Positions 56,406 to 64,000 of a stretch of DNA of 64,000 nucleotides are shown here, one piece after another. Under the pieces are notes generated by a model. The model had not been told where the DNA came from. It did no database searches and saw only the letters and a list, made by a program, of their open reading frames with translations. Source of the stretch: Methylocella sp. GTDB taxonomy: Bacteria > Pseudomonadota > Alphaproteobacteria > Rhizobiales > Beijerinckiaceae. Every line of letters begins with the position of its first letter. Position 1 is the first letter of the stretch. The translations under genes were made by a program, and so were the position numbers. Location: positions 459,526 through 523,525 of the forward strand of contig JBBCGG010000001.1 of the NCBI GenBank assembly GCA_037200525.1. Reading direction: 5' to 3'.

Positions 56406-57638
56406 ATGACGTCGCTTACCCAAGCTCGCAGCGCGATCCAAGTAAAGAGCCTGAAAGATCTGCGGCGCGCGCTTGAAGTCGATTTTCGGCTCATCGCAAT
56501 GATCGCGGGCATTATCGCCGTTTGGATCTGTTTCGACGCGCTTTCGGGCGGGGTCTTCCTCACTCCTCGCAATTTGTGGAATCTCGCCATCCAAACCAGC
56601 GTGGTCGGCATCATGGCCACCGGCATGGTTCTCGTCATCATCACTCGCAACATCGATTTGTCGGTTGGCTCGGTACTGGGTTTCACCGGAATGGCGATGG
56701 CGGTTTTGCAAGTCCGCTTCTTCCCAATCGGAGCGCCGTGGAATTGGGCGGCTTCTCTAGCGTGCGGCTTGGCGCTCGGCGCCGCCATCGGCGCCATGCA
56801 AGGCTGGTGGGTCGGCTACCGCGGAGTGCCATCCTTTATCGTAACCCTTGGCGGCCTGTTGATCTTCCGCGGCTTGGCGTGGAGCCTGACCGAGGGCCAA
56901 ACGGTGGCCCCTCTGGACGAGAAATTTCAGTTGATGGGCGGCGGCCTTTCGGGTTCGATCGGTTCGTTCTGGAGCTGGGTCGTCGGGGCCATGGGAGTCG
57001 CGATCGTCCTTGCTCGCACATTGATGACGCGCCGAAACCGTCAGCGATACGGCTCCGCCGTGCGGCCAGTGTGGGCCGAGCTTCTGGTGGCTGCGGTCTC
57101 CGTCGGGGCGATCCTCGGTTTCATCGCCATCATGAACGCCTATACGCGGCCGCGGACCGACCTTGGCCAGGGCATCCCGATCCCTGTGTTGATCTTGATC
57201 GGCACAATTTGCGCAATGTCCGCCTTGACCAAGCTGACCAGATTCGGCCGCTATGTTTTCGCAATTGGCGGCAATCCGGACGCGGCGCAGCTTGCGGGCA
57301 TCAACACCCGCTTGGTGCTCATGAGCGTCTTCGCTCTCATGGGTTTGTTGGCGGGCCTTGCAGGAGCGGTGCAGACCGCCCGCTTGAATGCCGGCGCGAA
57401 CTCAACCGGCGAACTGTTGGAGCTAAGCGTCATCGCCGCCGCGGTGATTGGAGGCGTGTCGCTAAGCGGCGGCGTCGGCGCAATCTCCGGCGCAATTGCT
57501 GGCGCCGTATTCATGCAAAGCCTGCAAAGCGGAATGCTCCTTCTTGGTCTGCCGACTCCAATGCAAAACGTCGTGATCGGCCTCGTGCTCATCGTGGCCG
57601 TCTGGATCGATACGCATCACCAGCGTCGCCGCGTCTGA
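56406..57638 (+). CDS. xylH: D-xylose ABC transporter permease
   Basis: 410 aa from ATG 56406 (GGGGAG upstream); the frame opens at 56376 without support. About ten or more membrane helices. CUT2 permease motifs: GMVLVIITRNIDLSVGSVLG, GYRGVPSFIVTLGGLLIFRG, the EAA-like FGRYVFAIGGNPDAAQLAGI, and the final GGVSLSGGVGAISGAIAGAVF. It forms the membrane channel for xylose with XylF and XylG. Located 73 bp after xylF, 24 bp before xylG. Confidence 0.94.
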   Translation: MTSLTQARSAIQVKSLKDLRRALEVDFRLIAMIAGIIAVWICFDALSGGVFLTPRNLWNLAIQTSVVGIMATGMVLVIITRNIDLSVGSVLGFTGMAMAVLQVRFFPIGAPWNWAASLACGLALGAAIGAMQGWWVGYRGVPSFIVTLGGLLIFRGLAWSLTEGQTVAPLDEKFQLMGGGLSGSIGSFWSWVVGAMGVAIVLARTLMTRRNRQRYGSAVRPVWAELLVAAVSVGAILGFIAIMNAYTRPRTDLGQGIPIPVLILIGTICAMSALTKLTRFGRYVFAIGGNPDAAQLAGINTRLVLMSVFALMGLLAGLAGAVQTARLNAGANSTGELLELSVIAAAVIGGVSLSGGVGAISGAIAGAVFMQSLQSGMLLLGLPTPMQNVVIGLVLIVAVWIDTHHQRRRV

Positions 57639-57662
57639 TCGACGCCCTGTGAGGGACTAACC

Positions 57663-58502
57663 ATGACACTCATTCGCGAAGATAGCGTTCCGCTCGTAGA
57701 GATGCGCAACATCTCAATCCACTTCGGGGGCATCAAAGCCGTCGATGATGTCAGCGTCGATCTCTATCCCGGCGAAGTCGTCGCCCTGCTTGGTCATAAT
57801 GGAGCGGGCAAATCCACCTTGATCAAAATCTTATCCGGCGCCTACCGGGCGAGCGCCGGAGATATCAAGATTGACGGAAAACCGGCGGAGATCCACAGCC
57901 CGCGCGACGCGAAGGCCTATGGCATCGAGACAATTTACCAATCGCTCGCGCTGGCGGAAAATATCGATATCGCCGGCAATCTATTCCTTGGCCGCGAGAT
58001 CCTGACGCGATGGGCGACGCTCGATGACGCCGCGATGGAGCATGTCGCCCGCCAAGCGGTCCTGGAGCTCAATCCGAATTTCAAGCGCTTCAAGGAACCG
58101 GTGAAAGACCTCTCCGGCGGCCAGCGCCAATCGGTCGCAATCGCCCGCGCGCTGCATTTCAACGCGCGCATACTGATCATGGACGAGCCTACCGCCGCTC
58201 TAGGTCCGCATGAAACCAAGCAGGTCGCCGAACTCATCATGCGCCTTAAAGCCAAGGGCATCGGCATCTTCCTCATCAGTCACGACATACACGACGTCTT
58301 CGAACTAGCCGACCGGATCAGCGTCATGAAAAATGGCAAACTCGTCGGCACGGTGAAAACAACGGATGTCACGCAAGATGACGTGCTCGGCATGATCATT
58401 TTGGGAAAACGTCCCCCCGTCGCGGATGATCCAATCGGCGATATGGCGGCCCTGCGGCCAACGATCGAGGGCAGCCTCGGGGGCGGCGGCGTTTCTTTGT
58501 GA
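57663..58502 (+). CDS. xylG: D-xylose ABC transporter ATPase (single-domain)
   Basis: 279 aa. One complete nucleotide-binding domain: Walker A GHNGAGKS (44-51), Q-loop ETIYQSLAL, signature [15 protein letters not shown], Walker [13 protein letters not shown], switch His in [13 protein letters not shown]. coli XylG has two such domains (about 510 aa); this one has only one, like FrcA of rhizobial fructose transporters, so it must act as a homodimer. The end is followed by a Gly-rich tail. Ribosome site GAGGGAC. Confidence 0.92.
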   Translation: MTLIREDSVPLVEMRNISIHFGGIKAVDDVSVDLYPGEVVALLGHNGAGKSTLIKILSGAYRASAGDIKIDGKPAEIHSPRDAKAYGIETIYQSLALAENIDIAGNLFLGREILTRWATLDDAAMEHVARQAVLELNPNFKRFKEPVKDLSGGQRQSVAIARALHFNARILIMDEPTAALGPHETKQVAELIMRLKAKGIGIFLISHDIHDVFELADRISVMKNGKLVGTVKTTDVTQDDVLGMIILGKRPPVADDPIGDMAALRPTIEGSLGGGGVSL

Positions 58503-58566
58503 AGGCCCGCGGCGCCCTATTTGAGCGCCGCCGAGCCTTTCGCCAGCAGCAAGAACGCGGCCTCCA

Positions 58567-59397
58567 TCAGGATCGCCACAAACTCTCCACGAACCACTCC
58601 TCGTTTGACGCGGGATCGCGCACGATTGCATCCTGGCTGGAGATGCCTTCCACCCATGCGCAGCCGAGCAAATGACCTTCGCGCCAAGGCAAGGTGGATA
58701 GCTCGATTGTGTAGTCGTCGCCAGGAGCCCTTCGCCGCGCGTAGGAGAACTCGCAATCCATCAGCTTCCGCAATGTCGGCAGATCATAGCCTTCTTTGCG
58801 CGCCAGCTCTGCAAGCGGCATTTTCTGGGTGATCGGCAAAGATCGGCTGCGCGCGCGAATGGCGTGGTCGCCCGCGATGTACAGGCATGTCGTCATTGAG
58901 GCGCTGCGTTGCAGCAGATGCGCGGCGAAACTGCGCGAGTATGGCTGCAGCCGCCAGTCCTCCTCATAGGCCCCGCTCGGCGCGCGCTCGATCATGCAGG
59001 CCCCTGCGTCTCGCCATTCTAGCCAGCCTGGCTCCGGGAAGGTGACTACAGGCTGAAAGCGGAACAGTTCGCGCTCGCTCGGCCAGCTCGCCGTGGGAAA
59101 GGGCTCCCCGTGCGGATCGAACAGGGTGACGCCGCAGAAACAGTCCTGCTCGGCCAACGCCAGCAGATCATCCCTCGCGCAGCCATCGAGTCCGCTCCGC
59201 GCGCGCAAGTTGGGCCGCGTCGCGCCTACCCGAATGTCGCCGACGCCTGAGGCCGTCTGCAACCAGACTACCCGCGTCGTCGTATCTTCGGCCCCATTAG
59301 AGAAGCGGATATAGCGGCGCTCCCAACATCCGATCAGTTTTTCGGGCACGGTAGCGGAGCCGCATAGCGCTTCTGCGGCGAAGGTCGCGTCGATCAC
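58567..59397 (-). CDS. conserved hypothetical protein, unrecognised
   Basis: 276 aa, GTG start at 59397 without a clear ribosome site; the frame is otherwise clean and Trp/Arg-rich as in soluble enzymes. No signal peptide or membrane helix. Notable segments: LIGCWERRYIRFSNGAED, TRVVWLQTASGVGDIRV, LALAEQDCFCGVTLFD and FAAHLLQRSASMTTCLYIAG. The first part suggests a small beta-barrel (lipocalin-like) with a duplicated look, but I cannot assign a family. It sits between the xylose operon and secA, in the secA direction downstream of it (43 bp after the secA stop), so it may be transcribed with secA. Confidence 0.7.
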   Translation of the reverse strand: MIDATFAAEALCGSATVPEKLIGCWERRYIRFSNGAEDTTTRVVWLQTASGVGDIRVGATRPNLRARSGLDGCARDDLLALAEQDCFCGVTLFDPHGEPFPTASWPSERELFRFQPVVTFPEPGWLEWRDAGACMIERAPSGAYEEDWRLQPYSRSFAAHLLQRSASMTTCLYIAGDHAIRARSRSLPITQKMPLAELARKEGYDLPTLRKLMDCEFSYARRRAPGDDYTIELSTLPWREGHLLGCAWVEGISSQDAIVRDPASNEEWFVESLWRS

Positions 59398-59440
59398 GAG
59401 CGTTTAGCAACGCGGGCCGCAAGATCGCAAATCATTACCT

Positions 59441-62269
59441 TCAAACGATAGCGCCATGACAATGCTTGAACTTCTTGCCCGAACCGCAGGGGCATAGCTG
59501 ATTGCGCCCAACCTTGCCATAGATTGATGACGCTCCGGGTTCCTGCACGAGCGTATCCGCGGCGGCGGACGCCGCGACCTCACCTCCGCCTAGTATCGGC
59601 GGAACGCCGGTCGGCGCAGCCGCGGGGCGGCTCAGTTCGGCGAATGTAGCGCTCGTCGTCAGACCATCCTGGACGAAAGGCGCGGTCGGCGGCGCAAGGA
59701 TCTCTTGCGGCGGCGGCTCGAAAGCCACTTCGACCCGGCTCAACTGCGACGTCGTGGCTTCACGAAGATGCGCGATCAGCTCGTCGAAAAGCTCGAAGGC
59801 CTCGGATTTATATTCGTTCAAGGGATCGCGCTGCGCCATGCCGCGCCAGCCGACAACCTGCCGCAAATGATCGAGCGTCAGCAAATGCTCGCGCCAAAGA
59901 TGATCGAGCGCTTGCAGAATAATCTGCTTTTCGACATAGCGCGTGACCTCGGCGCCGTTCCTTTCGACGCGGGCCGCGTAGTTTTCATCGGCGGCTTTTT
60001 GCAGCCGTTCGCGCATCTCCTCTTCGGTGATGCCCTCTTCCTTGGCCCAATCCGCGAGCGGCAAAACCAAATTGAAGGCAGCGTCGACCGATTGAGAAAA
60101 CCCTTCGATGTCCCAGGTCTCTGGATAAGAATCACGCGGAATATGTTTGACTATGAGATCGTCGACGACGCCCTGGCGCATGTCGGCGATCATTTCCTCC
60201 AGCGAATCTTTCGCCATCATCTCGCGACGCTGTTCGAAAACGACTTTGCGCTGGTCGTTCATGACGTTGTCATACTTGAGAATGTTCTTGCGCATGTCGA
60301 AGTTACGCGCTTCGACCTTTTGCTGCGCCTTCTCCAGCGCCTTATTGATCCATGGATGCACGATCGCCTCGTCCTCTTTGAGGCCGAGCTTCACCAGCAT
60401 GGATTCCATCCGGTCGGAGCCGAAGATCCGCATCAAATCGTCTTTCAAGGACAGGAAGAATTTCGATCGTCCCGGATCGCCCTGCCGGCCGGCGCGGCCG
60501 CGCAGCTGATTGTCGACGCGACGGCTCTCGTGCCGCTCCGTTCCGATGATGTACAGGCCGCCAGCGGCGATGGCCTTAGCCTTGAACTCTTCGACTTCGG
60601 CGCGGATCTCCGCTTCCTTGGCCTCGCGTTCGGCTCCTTCCGACAGATTTGCGCATTCCTGGGCGACGCGCATTTCCACATTGCCGCCGAGTTTGATGTC
60701 CGTGCCGCGGCCCGCCATGTTGGTCGCGATGGTGATCGCGCCCGGAATGCCGGCCTCGGCGACGATATAGGCCTCCTGCTCATGGAAGCGTGCGTTGAGG
60801 ACGGCGAAAAGCTTTGACGGCTTGTTCGATCGCGCCGCAGCGTAAAGCTTCTGCAAGGCCTGCGGCTCGTCGAAGTTAATCTGCTTGTAGCCCTGCGCCT
60901 TCATCGCCTCGGCGAGCTGTTCAGATTTCTCAATCGATGTCGTGCCGACCAGCATCGGCTGGAATTTGGAGTTGGCGGCCTCGATTTCGCGCGTGATGGC
61001 GCGCAGTTTCTCTTCGGCGGAGCGATAGACTTCGTCATCTTCATCGAGACGCTCAACCGGCTTGTTTGTCGGAATTTCGACGACTTCGAGCTTATAGATC
61101 TCAGCGAATTCATCCGCCTCCGTCGTCGCCGTTCCGGTCATGCCGGCGAGTTTGGAATAAAGCCGGAAATAGTTCTGGAAAGTGATCGAGGCTAGCGTCA
61201 CGTTCTCGGGCTGGACCTGCACATGCTCCTTGGCTTCAAGGGCCTGATGCAGACCTTCGGAATAGCGCCGGCCCGGCATCATGCGGCCGGTATATTCATC
61301 AATAATCACGACTTCGCCGTTGCGGACGATGTAGTCCTTGTCGCGCTGGAACAATTTATGCGCGCGCAAGGCTTGATTGACGTGATGCACGATCGTGACA
61401 TTGGCTGCCTCGTAGAGGGAGCCCTCGATCAGAATGCCGGCCTCGCGCAGCAATTCTTCCATATGCTCGTTGCCGCGCTCGGTGAGGTTGGTCGAGCGTT
61501 GCTTTTCGTCGAGGTCGAAATCTTCGGGGTTGAGGCTCGGAAGAACCTTGTCAATTGCGTTGTAGAGATCCGACCTGTCGTCTGAGGGCCCCGAGATGAT
61601 CAGCGGCGTGCGAGCCTCATCGATCAGGATCGAATCGACCTCGTCGACGATCGCATAGGCATGGCCGCGCTGGACCATCTGGTTCAGCTCGTACTTCATG
61701 TTATCGCGCAGATAGTCGAAGCCGAACTCATTATTGGTGCCATAGGTGATGTCGGCGGCATATGAGCGTCGCCGCTCCTCATCGTCGACGCCATGCACGA
61801 TAATGCCGGTGGAGAGGCCTAGAAATTTATAGACCGTCCCCATCCATTCGGCGTCGCGGCGGGCGAGGTAATCATTGACGGTGACGACATGCACGCCCTT
61901 GCCCGCGAGCGCATTGAGATAGGTGGCGAGCGTCGCAACCAGGGTCTTGCCCTCGCCGGTGCGCATCTCGGAAATTCCGCCCTCGTGCAGCACCATGCCG
62001 CCGATGAGCTGAACATCGAAGTGCCGCTGACCCAATACGCGCCGCGCCGCTTCGCGCACTGTGGCGAAAGCCGGAATGAGGAGGTCGTCGAGCTTTGCGC
62101 CGGCTGCAAGTTGCTCGCGAAACGCTACGGTCTTGGCCGCCAACTCGGCATCCGTGAGCTTCAGCATTTCGGGCTCAAGGGCGTTGATTGCCGCGACTTT
62201 CGGCTGGTAACCTTTCAGCCGTCGATCATTCGCCGATCCAAAAATCTTCCTCGCGAAGGAACCAAGCAT
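59441..62269 (-). CDS. secA: preprotein translocase ATPase SecA
   Basis: 942 aa from ATG 62269 (AAGGG upstream); the 13 extra upstream codons begin in a less likely start. It drives proteins through SecYEG. Visible: Walker [34 protein letters not shown], preprotein-binding region, second NBD with [14 protein letters not shown] and [10 protein letters not shown], the helical scaffold ([20 protein letters not shown]) and the C-terminal zinc motif [17 protein letters not shown]. Proline-rich linker around 860-920, common in alphaproteobacteria. Essential gene, divergent from the parvulin gene. Confidence 0.98.
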   Translation of the reverse strand: MLGSFARKIFGSANDRRLKGYQPKVAAINALEPEMLKLTDAELAAKTVAFREQLAAGAKLDDLLIPAFATVREAARRVLGQRHFDVQLIGGMVLHEGGISEMRTGEGKTLVATLATYLNALAGKGVHVVTVNDYLARRDAEWMGTVYKFLGLSTGIIVHGVDDEERRRSYAADITYGTNNEFGFDYLRDNMKYELNQMVQRGHAYAIVDEVDSILIDEARTPLIISGPSDDRSDLYNAIDKVLPSLNPEDFDLDEKQRSTNLTERGNEHMEELLREAGILIEGSLYEAANVTIVHHVNQALRAHKLFQRDKDYIVRNGEVVIIDEYTGRMMPGRRYSEGLHQALEAKEHVQVQPENVTLASITFQNYFRLYSKLAGMTGTATTEADEFAEIYKLEVVEIPTNKPVERLDEDDEVYRSAEEKLRAITREIEAANSKFQPMLVGTTSIEKSEQLAEAMKAQGYKQINFDEPQALQKLYAAARSNKPSKLFAVLNARFHEQEAYIVAEAGIPGAITIATNMAGRGTDIKLGGNVEMRVAQECANLSEGAEREAKEAEIRAEVEEFKAKAIAAGGLYIIGTERHESRRVDNQLRGRAGRQGDPGRSKFFLSLKDDLMRIFGSDRMESMLVKLGLKEDEAIVHPWINKALEKAQQKVEARNFDMRKNILKYDNVMNDQRKVVFEQRREMMAKDSLEEMIADMRQGVVDDLIVKHIPRDSYPETWDIEGFSQSVDAAFNLVLPLADWAKEEGITEEEMRERLQKAADENYAARVERNGAEVTRYVEKQIILQALDHLWREHLLTLDHLRQVVGWRGMAQRDPLNEYKSEAFELFDELIAHLREATTSQLSRVEVAFEPPPQEILAPPTAPFVQDGLTTSATFAELSRPAAAPTGVPPILGGGEVAASAAADTLVQEPGASSIYGKVGRNQLCPCGSGKKFKHCHGAIV

Positions 62270-62877
62270 TATCAAAAAACCCTTTCTCGACTTCACCAGA
62301 GCCAGCATCCGCCGCCACGGAATAGCTTTGGCTTGTTTGGCTTGATCGCAAGCGCCGCGAGGCTCGACGCAACCGCCCCTGCGGCGGCAATAAGCATTTT
62401 ATACTGCAAGCTTCACGCAAATTCTTCCGCTAACTGGGGGCTCTGCGCTTGGAGCGGTCGTGGGGTCGATCGCTCCGATTGAATTGACCATGCGCCGGCC
62501 TATTGTGCTAACTGGTGAGCTTTCTGGAAAGCTCACCGCTTTTGGGAATAAGATCACGCTTTATTGACGCGACCGCGACAGACTTCATAGTAAAAACCGG
62601 CGCGTCGCAGTTCTGCAACAGTCCGGCCAGAGCTTGGAGGCGGCCGAGCTACCGGATCAGGAGCCGCCCCATGACCAAGCTGGAATTGGCAAGATGCGCC
62701 GCAAAGCCCAACGCCGCAGCGAAAAAACCTCTCCTCGGCGCTGTTCGACAGATAAGATTGCGGTCTGGCCTTGTCAAACTCCGCTGTCCATGCATCTTTC
62801 CGCGCGCCAACTTAAACCCGAGTTCGCCCGCTGAACGGCGTTCATACTATTTCTTTATAAGCCCGGAGCTCAATCGC
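62270..62877. other. divergent intergenic region, secA/parvulin
   Basis: 608 bp, the longest gap in the window. It holds the perfect hairpin 62514-62537 and one promoter-like pair TTGACG-N18-TAGTAA (62564-62593) reading towards the parvulin gene, about 285 bp before it. Open frames (up to 121 codons in frame with the parvulin gene) are Arg/Pro/Ser-rich and appear non-coding. No tRNA or known RNA gene seen; a small RNA cannot be excluded. Confidence 0.45.
62514..62537. terminator. perfect hairpin in secA/parvulin gap
   Basis: Stem GGTGAGCTTT / AAAGCTCACC, 10 bp, loop CTGG, followed by GCTTTT on the + strand. Reads like a terminator for an unseen short + strand transcript, or a regulatory palindrome. 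Confidence 0.5.
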
Positions 62878-63780
62878 ATGTTCAAGAAGACATCCTCACG
62901 CGTCCTGGCCGCAGGTCTGGCATGCGCTTTGGCTATCGGGGGCCCCGCGCTCCTTGCCGCCTCTCCCGCAGCCGCAAAGGTGCTCGCCACCGTCAACGGA
63001 CAGGAGATCACCGACCAGGATCTGAAAATCGCCACCGATGATCTCGGCGCCAGCTTGCCAGCCCAGCTGCAGGGCAAGGCGCGCGAGGCCTATCTGCTCG
63101 ATTTCCTGATCGACGGCGTACTCGTGGCCCAGAAGGCGCAGGCCGAGAAGCTCGACCAAACGCCCGACTTCGCAAAAAAACTCGCCTACTACCACGAGAA
63201 GCTGCTGATGGAGAGCCTGCTCGGACAGGTGGCGAAGTCCGCCCTGACCGATGCGGCGCTGAAGTCGACCTATGATGAAGCCGCCAAAGCGCAAAAGCCC
63301 GAAACCGAAATCCACGCGCGTCATATTCTTGTCGCGACCGACGATGACGCCCGCGCGGTGATCAAACGGCTGAAGGCTGGCGAGGATTTCGCCAAGGTCG
63401 CCAAGGAAGTCTCCAAGGATTCCGGCTCGGACGGCGGCGACCTCGGCTGGTTCACCAAGGATCGGATGGTGCCCGAATTCGCCGACGCCGCATTCAAGCT
63501 CGAACCAGGGCAGTTGTCGGAGCCGGTAAAGAGCGCGTTCGGATGGCATGTCATCGAGGTCGAAGGCAAACGTCAGAAGACTTTCCCGTCTTTTGACGAG
63601 GTCAAGGATCAGGTCAGCCGATATGTCGTGCAAAAGGCTCAAACTGAGCTGGTCGCACAATTGCGCAAGACGGCGAAGATCGAGCGAACCGAGGCTGCGC
63701 CTGCTGAGCCGGAGGCCGCAACCTCCGACGCCGCCCCAGCGGCCGCCGCGCCTGCGCCGGCCCCCGCCGACAAAAAATAA
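62878..63780 (+). CDS. parvulin-type peptidyl-prolyl isomerase, periplasmic
   Basis: 300 aa from ATG 62878 (CCGGAGC upstream). Signal peptide (FKKTSSRVLAAGLACALAIG, cleaved near PAAAKVLATV). N-terminal SurA/PrsA-like helical chaperone part (VNGQEITDQDLKIATDDLG, AYLLDFLIDGVLVAQKAQ), then a full parvulin rotamase domain (about 145-240: EIHARHILVATDDDARAVIK, VSKDSGSDGGDLGWFTKDRM, VPEFADAAFKLEPGQLSEPV, FGWHVIEVEG). The C-terminal tail is Ala/Pro-rich. It helps fold exported proteins, in keeping with its place opposite secA. Ends with the hairpin at 63797. Confidence 0.94.
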   Translation: MFKKTSSRVLAAGLACALAIGGPALLAASPAAAKVLATVNGQEITDQDLKIATDDLGASLPAQLQGKAREAYLLDFLIDGVLVAQKAQAEKLDQTPDFAKKLAYYHEKLLMESLLGQVAKSALTDAALKSTYDEAAKAQKPETEIHARHILVATDDDARAVIKRLKAGEDFAKVAKEVSKDSGSDGGDLGWFTKDRMVPEFADAAFKLEPGQLSEPVKSAFGWHVIEVEGKRQKTFPSFDEVKDQVSRYVVQKAQTELVAQLRKTAKIERTEAAPAEPEAATSDAAPAAAAPAPAPADKK

Positions 63781-63796
63781 AGCAATCTGATTTGAC

Positions 63797-63831
63797 GAAT
63801 TTGTCGGGGCAAAAACTTGTCCCGACAATTC
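63797..63831 (+). terminator. hairpin after parvulin gene
   Basis: Stem TGTCGGG / CCCGACA extended by GAAT(T) / ATTC with one bulge; 12-base loop; starts 17 bp after the stop. T-run after the stem is poor, so termination may be partial. Confidence 0.65.
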
Positions 63832-64000
63832 GGACTGTTTGCCGCCGAGCGCGTCTCGCGGTCAAGACGCCCGGCGGCCTTGCTCGCCTTCGGAAAGCAG
63901 TTGATATTCCTGCTTTGCTCTTGACGGCGTCGTCGCTCTTGACGACGCAATCCCTGCCCGCACACCAACGTCCATGCTGGACGTCTCGCCGCGTTTCGAA
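63832..64000. other. window end, possible start of next gene
   Basis: 169 bp. An ATG at 63974 (reading MLDVSPRFE) runs off the edge. Too short to identify; the true start of the next gene may lie outside. A small inverted repeat (GTCGTC / GACGAC, around 63925-63945) precedes it. Confidence 0.3.

Noticed and set aside
56522-57652. 376-codon open frame overlapping xylH in another frame
   Set aside because: Arg/His-rich product without motifs; xylH has full CUT2 permease motifs and membrane helices.
59705-60817. 370-codon plus-strand frame opposite secA
   Set aside because: Antisense shadow of an essential, fully conserved gene.

Overview
The window looks like a chromosomal segment of a GC-rich alphaproteobacterium, most likely of the Hyphomicrobiales (Rhizobiales). 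The support is indirect: a plant-type glutamate-cysteine ligase, a DUF992 protein, a small SWIB protein, xylose genes very like those of Caulobacter, an STAS-MlaE fused Mla permease, ATP-dependent PEP carboxykinase and a Rhizobiales-style extragenic palindrome. I cannot name the genus. No rRNA, tRNA, CRISPR array, prophage or plasmid function was seen. One IS5-family element (IS427-like) is present in two copies.

Layout. 1-7.4 kb: two RND-pump/HlyD-adaptor modules on the + strand (the first cut by the window edge), separated by an aldo/keto reductase. 7.5-8.4 kb: IS copy A. 8.6-17.1 kb: a glutathione-peroxidase-like gene, a third RND pump with its adaptor (minus strand), a catalase and an FUSC-type membrane protein. 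17.2-25 kb: a broken HAD gene, serine deaminase, two small proteins, a DUF2214 relic, an aldo/keto reductase, a SWIB protein, gshA and a DUF937 protein. 25-27.3 kb: a MATE exporter gene broken three times, once by IS copy B. 27.5-32.3 kb: a CDF metal exporter and a four-gene Mla-type lipid transport operon. 32.7-36.7 kb: a copper-type cluster (DUF2946, outer-membrane protein, CopC, CopD) followed by a frameshifted dipeptide epimerase. 37-45.6 kb: a large secreted beta-helix protein behind an AT-rich promoter region, phosphohexomutase, a helix-hairpin-helix protein, thioredoxin reductase, DUF992, GtrA and a luciferase-like oxidoreductase. 46-50.2 kb: pckA, glpK and an aldo/keto reductase. 50.5-58.5 kb: a D-xylose oxidation and uptake locus (FAH-family hydrolase, xylC, xylB, ROK regulator, and divergent xylFHG). 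58.6-64 kb: an unknown gene, secA and a parvulin-type peptidyl-prolyl isomerase.

How the genes work together. XylF/H/G would import D-xylose, XylB oxidise it to the lactone and XylC open the lactone to xylonate. No xylonate dehydratase lies in the window. The nearby FAH enzyme is of the short hydrolase type rather than the long XylX type, so the lower pathway is an open question. PckA, GlpK and serine deaminase fit C3/C4 carbon traffic. Catalase, GPx, TrxB and GshA form a scattered peroxide and thiol set. CopC/CopD with DUF2946 and an outer-membrane protein suggest copper handling.

The most unusual signal is gene decay by very short tandem duplications. A 14-bp duplication breaks the MATE gene and a 16-bp duplication breaks the HAD gene. 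Removing one repeat unit restores each frame (the MATE gene also needs the IS removed and one T added), giving products of 451 and 193 residues. Two further single-base homopolymer shifts (MATE and dipeptide epimerase) and a DUF2214 relic add to a picture of local gene loss around two nearly identical IS copies.
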